DNA from: Chloroflexota bacterium
GTDB lineage: Bacteria; Chloroflexota; Limnocylindria; P2-11E
Direction of reading: 5' to 3'
Length of the DNA stretch: 49,719 nt
Assembly: GCA_005882765.1 (NCBI GenBank)
Contig: VBDV01000115.1
Coordinates: 1 to 49,719, forward strand
Shown in pieces: positions 32,455 to 40,886 of this stretch. Position 1 is the first letter of the stretch. Each line of letters opens with the position of its first letter. Below the pieces are notes generated by a model. It was not told the DNA's origin. It worked only from the letters and a program-made list of their open reading frames with translations, and ran no database searches. Made by a program: the position numbers and the translations under genes.

Positions 32455-33628
32455 CGTCGCCCTGGAGGAACTCGGCGTATTTGAGACCGGTGCCGGTGTT
32501 GAAGATGATGACCTCATCCGATTCGGCGATCCACCCAGTGCGGCGGAGCTCCCGAGTGACCGCGAGGGCACACCCGCCCTCGGGGCAGAGGAGGAGCCCC
32601 TCGCTCTCGCCGGCCAGCTCCATCGCATCGGCGATCTCGTCGTCGCTCACGGCGAGGGCCGTACCGTCTGATTCACGGAGCGCGCGCAGGACGATGAAGT
32701 CCCCGAGCGCCTTCGGGACCCGGATGCCCGCGGCGAACGTCGTTGGATCCGGCCAGGGACGCGACTCGTCGAGCCCCTTGCTGAACGCGTCGACGATCGG
32801 AGCACACCCGCCCGCCTGCGCCGCAACGAAACGCGGGCGTTTCCCGTCGAGCCAGCCGATGGCACGGAGCTCGTCGAACGCCTTCCACATGCCGATGAGA
32901 CCGACGCCGCCGCCGGTCGGATAAACGATCACATCGGGCACGCGCCATCCGAGCTGCTCGGCGAGCTCGAATCCCATGGTCTTCTTACCTTCGATGCGGT
33001 ACGGCTCACGAAGGGTCGAGGCGTCGTACCAACCGCGGTCCGCGCAGACCCTCTTCACGACGGCGCCCGCATCGGCGATCGATCCGGCGACCGTGTAGAC
33101 CTCCCCGCCGTATGCCGAAGCCTCGCGCACGATGACCTTCGGCGTCCGGTCGGGCATGACGACGATCACGCGGACGCCGGCGCGTGCCCCGTACGCCGCC
33201 CATGCGGAGCCGGCATTGCCCGCGCTCGGGAGCGCGAGCGTCTCGACGCCGAGCTCGGCCGCGCGCGTCATGCCGACCGCCGCGCCGCGTGCCTTGAACG
33301 TGCCCGTGGGCAGCAGGCCCTCGTCCTTTACGCGGAGCCTCGGGATGCCGAGCTCCTCGCCGAGCGATGGCGTTTCGAGAAGCGGCGTGTTGAGCTCGCC
33401 AAGAGTCACGGCGTTCTCCGGATCCTCGTGCGGTAGGAGCTCGCGATAGCGCCACAGCGACTCCGGCCGGTCGCGGAGCGCGTCCTTCGTGACGGACTCG
33501 CGTACGCGGCGCAGGTCGTAGCGCACGAGAAGCGGGCCGCCATCGGATTTGCAGACCTGTTGGATCTGCTCGACCGGGAAATCCTCCTGGCAACGCGAGC
33601 ACTCGAGGTGCGTCGCGAAGGAGGTCAA
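32414..33628 (-). CDS. thrC: Threonine synthase
   Basis: 404 residues from a TTG overlapping the murA stop (TTGA). An N-terminal zinc-ribbon-like part (LECSRC, QQVCKSDGG) precedes the fold-type II PLP domain, with Lys112 in PTGTFKARGAAVGM, LPSAGNAGSAWAAYGARAG and the phosphate-binding PTGGGVGLIGMWKAF. It converts O-phosphohomoserine to threonine. The zinc-ribbon type is common in archaea, Chloroflexota and Actinomycetota. Co-translated with murA, which has no obvious metabolic link. Confidence 0.93.
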   Translation of the reverse strand: MTSFATHLECSRCQEDFPVEQIQQVCKSDGGPLLVRYDLRRVRESVTKDALRDRPESLWRYRELLPHEDPENAVTLGELNTPLLETPSLGEELGIPRLRVKDEGLLPTGTFKARGAAVGMTRAAELGVETLALPSAGNAGSAWAAYGARAGVRVIVVMPDRTPKVIVREASAYGGEVYTVAGSIADAGAVVKRVCADRGWYDASTLREPYRIEGKKTMGFELAEQLGWRVPDVIVYPTGGGVGLIGMWKAFDELRAIGWLDGKRPRFVAAQAGGCAPIVDAFSKGLDESRPWPDPTTFAAGIRVPKALGDFIVLRALRESDGTALAVSDDEIADAMELAGESEGLLLCPEGGCALAVTRELRRTGWIAESDEVIIFNTGTGLKYAEFLQGDDARHLDANELPDE

Positions 33629-34908
33629 GCGGCGCGTTCGATCCGGGCGCCGAGCGCGCGGAGCCGTGTGTCGAGCTCTTCGTACCCACGATCGATCTGC
33701 TCCACGTTGTTTATGACGCTTGTGCCCTTGGCGCAGAGTGCCGCCGCGAGGAGCGCCATCCCTGCGCGAATATCGGGACTCCGCACCTCCGCAGCGCGGA
33801 GCTTCGACGGCCCCATCACGACGGCGCGGTGGGGGTCGGCGAGCACGATACGGGCACCCATCTCGCGCGTGAGCGTGTCGACGAAGTACAGACGGCCCTC
33901 GAACATCCACTCGTGGATAAGAACAACGCCTTCGGCCTGCGTCGCGAACACCGTCGCCATACTCGTAAGGTCCGTCGGGAATCCGGGCCAGACCTGCGGC
34001 TTGAGCTCCGGGATCGCGCCACCGAGATCCATCTGGATCTCGAAGCGGTCCCTCGCCGCGATGAACACGTCATTACCTCGTATCTCGGTCTCGATGCCAA
34101 GACGGCCAAAGACGAAACGCATCATGCGCAGGTGTTCGGGAACGACGCCGTGGATCGTCGCCTCACCGTGCGTCATCGCGACCGTAGCAATCAGCGAGCC
34201 AATCTCCATGTGATCGCCGAGCAGCGTGTGATCAGTCCCGTGAAGACGCTCGACCCCATCGACAACGAGTGTGTTCGTCCCGACGCCGCTGATCTTCCCG
34301 CCCATGGCAACCAGTGCCTTCGCGAGTTGCTGTACGTGCGGCTCGCTCGCCGCGTTGTGGAGAGTTGTCCGCCCCTTCGCTACGGCCGCTGCGAGCAGGG
34401 CGTTCTCGGTCGCGGTCACCGAAGGCTCGTCGAGGATCACATCCGCGCCGCGGAGGCCAGTCGTCGTCACCGTGAAGCCGCCGGCGCTCATGTCGAGTGT
34501 TGCCCCGAGCTCGCCGAGCGCTAGGAAGTGGCTGTCCGCGCGGCGGCGACCGATGATGTCGCCGCCGGGCTGCCCGAGCCGCGCGCGCTTGCGCCGGTGG
34601 AGCAGCGGCGCGGCGAAAAGGAGGGATGGGCGGATCTCGCGTGCCAGCGCGGCAGGCAGCTCATCGCTCCGCAGGTCTTTCGCGGTGATACGCGTGGTGT
34701 GCGGATCGAGATCCTCGACACTCGCGCCGAGCGCCGACGCGATCTCGAGCATGTTGCGCACGTCGCGGATCCGCGGAAGGTTGTGAAGAGTGACGGGATC
34801 TTCGGTGAGCAGGCTGGCCGCGATCAGCGGGAGGGCCTCGTTCTTGTTGCCTGCCGGTGTGATCTCACCGTGTAAAGGCGTCCCGCCTTCAACGACGAAT
34901 CGTGCCAT
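33625..34908 (-). CDS. murA: UDP-N-acetylglucosamine 1-carboxyvinyltransferase, Asp-type active site
   Basis: 427 residues of the EPSP-synthase/MurA family; first committed step of peptidoglycan synthesis, adding enolpyruvate from PEP to UDP-GlcNAc. GNKNEALP (Lys22) and SPDIRAGMALLAAAL are standard. The loop normally holding the catalytic Cys (PGGC) reads GQPGGDIIGRR, with Asp at position 117. Asp at this site keeps activity and prevents fosfomycin alkylation in other bacteria, such as Mycobacterium. A TAGGCT box eight bases upstream gives a leaderless-type start; it sits in the 18-bp gap behind the next gene. Confidence 0.95.
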   Translation of the reverse strand: MARFVVEGGTPLHGEITPAGNKNEALPLIAASLLTEDPVTLHNLPRIRDVRNMLEIASALGASVEDLDPHTTRITAKDLRSDELPAALAREIRPSLLFAAPLLHRRKRARLGQPGGDIIGRRRADSHFLALGELGATLDMSAGGFTVTTTGLRGADVILDEPSVTATENALLAAAVAKGRTTLHNAASEPHVQQLAKALVAMGGKISGVGTNTLVVDGVERLHGTDHTLLGDHMEIGSLIATVAMTHGEATIHGVVPEHLRMMRFVFGRLGIETEIRGNDVFIAARDRFEIQMDLGGAIPELKPQVWPGFPTDLTSMATVFATQAEGVVLIHEWMFEGRLYFVDTLTREMGARIVLADPHRAVVMGPSKLRAAEVRSPDIRAGMALLAAALCAKGTSVINNVEQIDRGYEELDTRLRALGARIERAA

Positions 34909-34916
34909 GCGCGGAC

Positions 34917-34922
34917 AGCCTA
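34917..34922 (-). promoter_or_regulatory. -10 box, murA-thrC operon (leaderless type)
   Basis: TAGGCT on the minus strand, eight bases before the ATG at 34908. Confidence 0.45.
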
Positions 34923-34926
34923 GCGG

Positions 34927-35934
34927 TCAGTGCTGCTCGATGACGAACTCGCTGAGGGTGCTCCCGTTGCAGGTGAAGCGGATCGTCGTGCCGTCTCCGC
35001 GGACGATCGCTCCGCCGAACGTGCCGCTGCTCCCGCCACCACCTCCGCTTGTGCTCATCGACCCGGGTGGCCCCAGCCACCACGGCCCGGACGACGTCGA
35101 GTAGCCGTGCTGCTCACAGCTCACCGACGCGGGCGAGAGGCTCGCGAGGGTCAAGATCGTCGTGCCCGCGGCGATCCCGAGACCGGCAAGGAGCGGCGAC
35201 CGCCGCATCGCGAGAAGTCCCAGCACCGATGCAAACGCCGCCGCGAAAGTGCCGGCAAGCCCCGCCGGCACCAGCTCAAACCGCGCGCTGCTGTTCGGCG
35301 ACGCGAACGCGAGCGCCACGACCACGCCGATGGCCAGAGCACCTGCCGCGGCCGCGGCCGCGAGGGCCACCGCCGGTCGGGAAAGCGGAAGCGCTTGGCG
35401 GAATGCGTACGCGCCGAGGGCCAAGGCGATACCGAGTCCGGCGAAGATCGGCAAGCCGAAGAGCGCTGGCGAGAGGAAGAGCAGCGTCGCAGGCCACAGG
35501 AGTACGTCGCCGACGATGAACGGCGCGAGAACGAAACCACGTGTGCGGAACGCCGCGACCACGAGGCCCACGGCAACGTAGGCGACGAACAGTACGACGA
35601 CCTTTCGCCGCGGCGGATGAAGCCACGCGCTCCAGGCCGCGAGTATGCCGATGCCCGCGGCCGGGAAGCTCACGTCCCCAGCACCGAAACCGGTCAGGAT
35701 CGCAAGCGCCGTCATTGCCGAGGCCCCGGCGAGGGCGAACGTCCGTGCACGCATCGAATCGGATGCGATCGTTTGATGTGCCGCGACGAACAGCGCGATC
35801 GGAGCACCGAAAAGCAGCAGAACCGGCGAGACGAAGGCCGCCCGCGCGCCGATGAAGACGGGGACCGCGAACGCGCAGGCCGCGGCCGCGAAGAGAAGCA
35901 GTCGCGCTATCCGCAGCGAAGGCGGTGTCGCCAT
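34927..35934 (-). CDS. Polytopic membrane protein, unknown
   Basis: 335 residues with about nine hydrophobic helices in the first 265. A short extracytoplasmic C-terminal domain of about 60 residues follows, with two cysteines (SCEQHG and FTCNG), a Gly/Ser run and beta-like ends (GTTIRFTCNGSTLSEFVIEQH). No family recognised. The arrangement suggests a membrane scaffold carrying a small disulfide-bonded domain. Transcribed away from the small exported protein at 36107. Confidence 0.65.
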   Translation of the reverse strand: MATPPSLRIARLLLFAAAACAFAVPVFIGARAAFVSPVLLLFGAPIALFVAAHQTIASDSMRARTFALAGASAMTALAILTGFGAGDVSFPAAGIGILAAWSAWLHPPRRKVVVLFVAYVAVGLVVAAFRTRGFVLAPFIVGDVLLWPATLLFLSPALFGLPIFAGLGIALALGAYAFRQALPLSRPAVALAAAAAAGALAIGVVVALAFASPNSSARFELVPAGLAGTFAAAFASVLGLLAMRRSPLLAGLGIAAGTTILTLASLSPASVSCEQHGYSTSSGPWWLGPPGSMSTSGGGGGSSGTFGGAIVRGDGTTIRFTCNGSTLSEFVIEQH

Positions 35935-36030
35935 GCGGGGATCGTCCCACGAGATCTCGCATAGGCAACCCGGCAGACAAAACTGGCGCTCGGTGCTTTC
36001 CTCGGCGATTCCTAAACAACTCTCAGTTCC

Positions 36031-36100
36031 ATCTCATACGGACCCGCGGGCCGTGGCTCACGGTGAGATGAGCCCGATCAACCGGGCAAAAGAAAGGAGA
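36031..36100 (+). promoter_or_regulatory. Structured leader with Shine-Dalgarno
   Basis: Upstream of the small gene at 36107: outer arms ATCTCA (36031-36036) and TGAGAT (36064-36069), with an inner CCGTG/CACGG stem (36051-36063). A second small stem GCCCG/CGGGC follows, then AAAGGAGA seven to eight bases before the ATG. The leader contrasts with the many leaderless genes here. Confidence 0.45.
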
Positions 36101-36106
36101 CACGAA

Positions 36107-36361
36107 ATGGACATGAGAAAAGCCGTCATCGCGGCGCTTGCAGGAGGTTCGATGCTCGCCGGCGTGGCCCTCGGGGCCGCCTTCGCGGCGGGCTCGAGCG
36201 CGAACGCGGCGACGAACACGCCGACGAGCGCAAACACGCAGGCCGACGCATCGGCGTCGCCGGGCGTCTTCGTCTCGAACGAGGATCCGGCACACGAGGC
36301 CGGCGAGAGCCCCGAGCGGGAGGCGCAGGAGAACGCGGGTCAGCGCCCGACCGTTCCCTGA
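36107..36361 (+). CDS. Small exported acidic protein, unknown
   Basis: 84 residues. A signal peptide (MRKAVIAALAGGSMLAGVALGAAFAAG) is followed by a mature part of about 50 residues that is polar and disordered-looking (NTPTSANTQADASASPG, then HEAGESPEREAQENAG). It has a strong ribosome-binding sequence, suggesting high expression. No family recognised. A 14-bp perfect hairpin follows the stop. Confidence 0.65.
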   Translation: MDMRKAVIAALAGGSMLAGVALGAAFAAGSSANAATNTPTSANTQADASASPGVFVSNEDPAHEAGESPEREAQENAGQRPTVP

Positions 36362-36369
36362 GCCATGAA

Positions 36370-36403
36370 GGATCGCGCTCGGGCTAATACCCGAGCGCGA
36401 TCC
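36370..36403. terminator. Bidirectional hairpin between convergent genes
   Basis: Perfect 14-bp arms GGATCGCGCTCGGG (36370-36383) and CCCGAGCGCGATCC (36390-36403), loop CTAATA. The loop includes the TAG stop of the minus-strand ggt gene, so the arm lies in its last codons. T-tracts are weak on both sides. Confidence 0.6.
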
Positions 36404-37925
36404 CGATCTTCGTCCCTTCCACGCCGCCGCGAAGCTCCGCGCTGTCGATTTGGATCGCGCCGGGGCGCGCGAAGTTCGTGGCGAGCACGTCCTCGACTTT
36501 GACTTCGATCTCGTGCCCCATCGCGGCGAGGGCGCCCCGAACGTCCTCCGGGATGCGCGAGTCGACCTGCAGCTTCTCGCCCTCGTCGTGGATCCGCGGC
36601 CGGCTCGTCGCGGTCTGCGGCCCGTCGCCGTAGTCGACGGCGTTCACCACGGTCTGCACGACCGCGCTCATGATCTTGCGTCCGCCCGGCGCGCCGCAGA
36701 CAAGGAACGGTTCCCCGCCGCGGAGCACGATCGTCGGTGCCCCCGCCCACAGGACGCGCTTGCCCGGAGCGATCGAGTTGGGCCGGCCAGGACGCGGATC
36801 GAACCAATAGGTCCCGTTGGTGATCAGGATCCCGGTGCCCTTGATCATCACGGCGGAGCCGAAGCCGCCGCCCAGCGTCGCAGTCAGGGAGACGCACATC
36901 CGGTCTCGGTCGACCGCATTAAGGTGTGTGGTGTTCGGCATGTCGGCCATCGACGCGAGCCGTTCGGCGAACGCCGCGCGCACGGCAACTGCGATGCGGT
37001 GCAGGCTCTCCGCGCCGAGCTGGCGGTGCTTGCGTAGGTCTTCGCGCTCGAGCAGTCCGAGAGAGCGCGCGACAGTCGGACCTCCCGTGAGCCCCGGCAA
37101 GGTCACCACGCGATGCCCTCGGTACTCGATCGTGTTCGGAGGCGGCGCCCCGGCCTCGTACGCGGCTAAGTCCTCTCGCGAAAGGATGCCGCCTAGCGCG
37201 CGAATGTCGTCGGCGATCGCGGCCGCGAGCTCGCCCTGATACAGCACCTCCGCGCCGCCGCGCGCGATGGCTTCGAGCGAACGCGCGAGATCGGGCTGCA
37301 CCAGGCGATCGGCGGGCTCGAATCCCGTCGGTGGGCGATAGGGCGCGCCGCCCGGACGGTAGTACACGCGCTTCGCCTCAGCGTTTTTGTGAAGGCGGAA
37401 CGCGGACGCGCCGAAGACGAGCGTGCCGTACCAGTCCATGACAATCCCATCACGCGCAAGGCGGATCGCCGGCTCGAACAGTCGTGCCCACGGCAGCTTC
37501 CCGAGTCGCCGATGCGCGAGCTCGTACGCCGCGACCGCGCCCGGGACGGTGACCGAGAGCGGGCCTTCGACGTTCGCGTCGTTCTTGACCGCGGGCCATC
37601 CGTACATGCCTGACCGCGCGGCGCCACCGACAAGCTCGAACATCTCGGGCCGCGATGCGAGCGGAGCGCGCGTCGATCCGTCGAACGAGCTTGTCTTGCC
37701 TTCGTGCCACACCACGAGGCCGGCGATGCCGCCGAGGCCGCTACCGATCGGCGAGGTGACGGCCAGAGCGAACGCGGTCGCAAGAGCCGCATCGAGAGCA
37801 TTCCCTCCCTCGCGCAGGATCTCGACACCGGCCTCCGCGGCGAGCGGATCCGCCGTGACCATACCGTTCGCCGCTACGGCCTCGGTCTTCGAGAAGACCC
37901 ACTGACTGCGGCCAGCGTCGGTCAT
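36384..37925 (-). CDS. ggt: Gamma-glutamyltransferase family protein
   Basis: 513 residues, an autoprocessing Ntn-hydrolase. The nucleophile is Thr332 in MPNTTHLNAVDRDRMCVSLTATLGGGFGSAVM (family: T-T-H-x-S-V-V-D). The N-terminal part has GGNALDAALATAFALAVTSPIGSGLGGIA, which is standard. The later GAPGGRKIM is also typical. No signal peptide is visible, unlike E. coli GGT, so it may act in the cytoplasm or belong to the GGT-like acylase group. The ATG at 37925 is 24 bp from the divergent S9 peptidase start; longer upstream frame is antisense to that gene. Confidence 0.92.
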   Translation of the reverse strand: MTDAGRSQWVFSKTEAVAANGMVTADPLAAEAGVEILREGGNALDAALATAFALAVTSPIGSGLGGIAGLVVWHEGKTSSFDGSTRAPLASRPEMFELVGGAARSGMYGWPAVKNDANVEGPLSVTVPGAVAAYELAHRRLGKLPWARLFEPAIRLARDGIVMDWYGTLVFGASAFRLHKNAEAKRVYYRPGGAPYRPPTGFEPADRLVQPDLARSLEAIARGGAEVLYQGELAAAIADDIRALGGILSREDLAAYEAGAPPPNTIEYRGHRVVTLPGLTGGPTVARSLGLLEREDLRKHRQLGAESLHRIAVAVRAAFAERLASMADMPNTTHLNAVDRDRMCVSLTATLGGGFGSAVMIKGTGILITNGTYWFDPRPGRPNSIAPGKRVLWAGAPTIVLRGGEPFLVCGAPGGRKIMSAVVQTVVNAVDYGDGPQTATSRPRIHDEGEKLQVDSRIPEDVRGALAAMGHEIEVKVEDVLATNFARPGAIQIDSAELRGGVEGTKIGIALGY

Positions 37926-37933
37926 CGGAGGCG

Positions 37934-37939
37934 TAGTCT
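37934..37939 (+). promoter_or_regulatory. -10 box, S9 peptidase gene (leaderless type)
   Basis: TAGTCT ten bases before the ATG at 37950, within the 24-bp gap between divergent genes. Confidence 0.35.
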
Positions 37940-37949
37940 TTCGGACCGC

Positions 37950-39914
37950 ATGGACCCGGCCGATCTCCTCGCCTTCAAAACGATCCCCGAGGTCGATATT
38001 TCGCCGGATGGCACACGCGTCGCGTACGTCGTGACCTGGATCGACACAGCGAAGGACGAGTATCGCTCGACCATCCACATCGCGCCGACCGAGCGTGGCG
38101 CGACGGTCGAGTTCACCCGCGGGCCAACACGTGACTCCGCCCCGCGGTGGTCGGATGACGGCACCCAACTCGCGTTTCTCTCGGATCGGGAGGGCGGCGA
38201 GCGCCAGCTCTACGTGATGTCGGCGCGCGGCGGCGAGCCCCGTCGGCTCACCTCGATGCCGAGCCACGCTGGCCCGGGGAGCTGGTCGCCCGACGGGACG
38301 AGGATCGCATTCAGCGCGCGGGTGTGGCTCGACCCGCCCCCCGACGACGCCGGCGCGCGAGAACGCTGGAAGCAGCGGCCGCGGCACGTCACGAAAGCGC
38401 AGTACAAGACGGACGGCGAGGGCTATACGTTCGACGGCCGGTCGCATCTCTTCATCGTCGACATCGCGACCGGCGAAACGACGCAACTCACCGATGGAGA
38501 CTTCGACGACGCCGCTGAGTCGTGGTCGCCGGATGGGCGTCAGATAGCGTTCTCGCGAACACGCGGCGGCAGGAGCGAATACTCGTCGCGCGATATCTGC
38601 GTCGTCGACGTCACGACTCGCGCCGCTCGACGCATCACCGAGACCGTCGGACGCGCGACCTCGCCGACCTGGTCACCCGACGGCACGATGATCGCGTGCT
38701 ACGGCTACGACGCGCAGGATCCAGGACTCGGCGATCCGATGGTCCGCGTGTGGACCGTCCCCTCGCGCGGTGGGCAGCCACGGCGCCTCACCGAGCGCTA
38801 CGACCGTGGCGCGATGCTCCTGCCTGTGGCCACGGATACCCCTGGGCCGATGTGGTCGCGAGACAACGCGAGTGTGACCTTCATCGCAGGGGATCACGGG
38901 AACGCGCACCTCGTGCGAGCGGTCATCAGTGACGGTTCTACGAGTGTCGTCGTGGGCGGCGAGCGTCAGGTCACGTTCGCGAGCGGCGCGCCGGGATCGG
39001 GCATCGCCTTTGCGGCGGGTGACCTGGCGGCCCCGTCAGACCTCTATGTGACCGCCTGGGATGGAACCCGCGAGCGAAGGCTCACGCAGCTGAACAAGGA
39101 GGTCCTCACGCAGCTTGCGCCGGTCCATGGCGAACGGCGCACATTCACGAACCCACACGGCGGCACCTTAGAGGGCTGGCTGTTCATGCCGGCCGAGCGG
39201 CGAGGCGCGTCGCCGCTCCTCGTCGATATCCATGGGGGGCCACAGAGCTTCACCGGCAACGTCTTTTCTCTCAGCTACTTCTACCGTTACGTGCTCGCGT
39301 CGCGGGGCTGGGTGGTGCTTGCGCTGAACCCGACGGGGTCGAACTCGTACGGGCGCGAGTTCGCCTACGGCATTCGCGCGAAGTGGGGCGAGCACGATCT
39401 CGCCGAGCACCTCGCAGCGGTGGATCAGCTCGTGGCCGCAGGCATCGCCGATCCGGATCGGCTCGCCGTGGCGGGGTACTCGTACGGGGGCTTCATGACG
39501 AGCTGGGCGATCGGCCACACCGATCGGTTCAAGGCCGCCGTGGTCGGCGCGCCGGTCACCAATCAGGAGTCGTTCTTCGGCACGAGCGATATCGGTATGT
39601 GGTTCGCTCCGTGGGAGATGGGCGGCGATATCACCGGCGCCCGCGAGACGTTCCGCCGGCTCTCTCCCGTCAACTACGTCGACAAGGTCACGACGCCGAC
39701 CCTCATCCTCCACGGCGAGGCCGACGAGCGCTGCCCGATCGGGCAGGCAGAGGAGCTCTTCACCGGACTCGTCGCCGCCGGGAAGGTGCCGACCGAGCTC
39801 GTTCGTTACCCCGGAGGGAGCCATATGTTCATCGCGCAGGGCAGGCCGAGTCACCGCGTCGATTTCAATCGACGAGTCGTCGACTGGGTTACGAGGCACG
39901 CGTCGCGCGACTAG
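37950..39914 (+). CDS. S9 family prolyl oligopeptidase-like peptidase
   Basis: 654 residues. The N-terminal two thirds are a beta-propeller with repeated SPDGTRIAF/WSPDG blades (TolB-like). The C-terminal alpha/beta-hydrolase starts near residue 410 (NPHGGTLEGWLFMP, DIHGGPQ). The catalytic triad is Ser511 in GYSYGGFMTS, Asp592 in HGEADERCP and His625 in GGSHMF. This is the acylaminoacyl-peptidase type. No signal peptide, so cytoplasmic turnover of short or N-acetylated peptides is likely. Start fixed by the short divergent gap. Confidence 0.94.
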   Translation: MDPADLLAFKTIPEVDISPDGTRVAYVVTWIDTAKDEYRSTIHIAPTERGATVEFTRGPTRDSAPRWSDDGTQLAFLSDREGGERQLYVMSARGGEPRRLTSMPSHAGPGSWSPDGTRIAFSARVWLDPPPDDAGARERWKQRPRHVTKAQYKTDGEGYTFDGRSHLFIVDIATGETTQLTDGDFDDAAESWSPDGRQIAFSRTRGGRSEYSSRDICVVDVTTRAARRITETVGRATSPTWSPDGTMIACYGYDAQDPGLGDPMVRVWTVPSRGGQPRRLTERYDRGAMLLPVATDTPGPMWSRDNASVTFIAGDHGNAHLVRAVISDGSTSVVVGGERQVTFASGAPGSGIAFAAGDLAAPSDLYVTAWDGTRERRLTQLNKEVLTQLAPVHGERRTFTNPHGGTLEGWLFMPAERRGASPLLVDIHGGPQSFTGNVFSLSYFYRYVLASRGWVVLALNPTGSNSYGREFAYGIRAKWGEHDLAEHLAAVDQLVAAGIADPDRLAVAGYSYGGFMTSWAIGHTDRFKAAVVGAPVTNQESFFGTSDIGMWFAPWEMGGDITGARETFRRLSPVNYVDKVTTPTLILHGEADERCPIGQAEELFTGLVAAGKVPTELVRYPGGSHMFIAQGRPSHRVDFNRRVVDWVTRHASRD

Positions 39915-39920
39915 CGCGGG

Positions 39921-40214
39921 CTACCCCAGCTGTTTCACGATCCGGATGGTCTCGTCCGATGTGAACGCGCGCATCGTTCGGCTCCGCCCATTGCCCGCCA
40001 TCCCGTACTCGATCGCAGCACGCAATGCGACCTCGTCGTTCGGCGCCTCGGTGATCGCGACCGCGTCGTACTCGCCCAGCGTGAGGTACACATCGACGAG
40101 CTTGCCGCCCGCGCGATCGAGCCGTTCGCGTGTCGCCGCCATCCGCTTGTCCCAATCCTTGATGGTCTTGATGCCCTGATCCGTGAAACTGATGAGCGTC
40201 ACATAGCGCGCCAT
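39921..40214 (-). CDS. GYD-domain protein
   Basis: 97 residues, single GYD domain: YVTLISFTDQGIKTIKDWDKRMAATRE, GGKLVDVYLTLGEYDAVAITEAPNDEVALRAA. It has a ferredoxin-like dimeric alpha/beta-barrel fold of unknown function, often stress-related. A GGGGAGG ribosome-binding sequence precedes the ATG. It converges on the S9 peptidase gene with only six bases between the stops. Confidence 0.88.
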   Translation of the reverse strand: MARYVTLISFTDQGIKTIKDWDKRMAATRERLDRAGGKLVDVYLTLGEYDAVAITEAPNDEVALRAAIEYGMAGNGRSRTMRAFTSDETIRIVKQLG

Positions 40215-40256
40215 CGCCCGCCTCCCCTTTATCTACGGCCCGGTCTCGTGCGCCGA

Positions 40257-40262
40257 TAGGCT
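40257..40262 (+). promoter_or_regulatory. -10 box, HAD hydrolase-nuclease operon (leaderless type)
   Basis: TAGGCT six bases before the ATG at 40269. Confidence 0.45.
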
Positions 40263-40268
40263 AATTGG

Positions 40269-40886
40269 ATGGCGTACGCGGCGGTCGGCTTTGACCTTCT
40301 CACCGCGCTCCTCGACACGTGGACGCTCTGGTCGGACGTGGCGGGGGATCGTGCGCTCGGGATGCGGTGGCACGCCGCATCGCAGGCGCTTCTGCGGGGA
40401 AAGCGCTACCGGCCATTCGAGAACATCGTCCGCGAGAGCGCGGGTGAGGTCGGCCTTGATGCGAAACGCGCCGGCGAGCTTCTCCGGCGGTGGGGAGAAT
40501 TTGAACCGTGGCCGGACGTCCCGCCGGTGCTCGAGCAGCTGGACGGCACGAGACGGTTCGTGGTCACGAACTGCTCCCGAAAGCTCGGACGTCTCGCCGC
40601 CTTTCGTGCGGGGCGTTTCGAGCTCGTCGTCACGGCGGAGGAGGCCGGCGCATACAAGCCCGATCCGCTTCCGTATCGGATGGCACTTGAGCGTCTTGCC
40701 CTCGATCCCGCCGAGGTGCTCTTCGTGGCCGGGTCGGCTCACGACGTCGGGGGCGCGGCGCGTGTGGGGATGGATGTCTACTGGGCGAATCGCGGTGGCG
40801 CGCCGGCCCCAACGGACGGCACGGCGCTGCGGGAAGAGCCGGATTTTCGCGGTCTCCTTGAGACGTTGGGCGTGGCGTCCAGATGA
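40269..40886 (+). CDS. HAD-superfamily hydrolase
   Basis: 205 residues of the haloacid-dehalogenase type. Motif I is FDLLTALLD with nucleophile Asp9; motif II is VTNCS; the motif III lysine is in YKPDPLPY; motif IV is reduced to VAGSAHDVGGAARVGM with one Asp. The second motif I acid (DxD) is absent, as in dehalogenases, so it may not be a phosphatase. The substrate is unknown. The stop overlaps the nuclease gene start (ATGA), pointing to joint function or shared regulation. Confidence 0.85.
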   Translation: MAYAAVGFDLLTALLDTWTLWSDVAGDRALGMRWHAASQALLRGKRYRPFENIVRESAGEVGLDAKRAGELLRRWGEFEPWPDVPPVLEQLDGTRRFVVTNCSRKLGRLAAFRAGRFELVVTAEEAGAYKPDPLPYRMALERLALDPAEVLFVAGSAHDVGGAARVGMDVYWANRGGAPAPTDGTALREEPDFRGLLETLGVASR

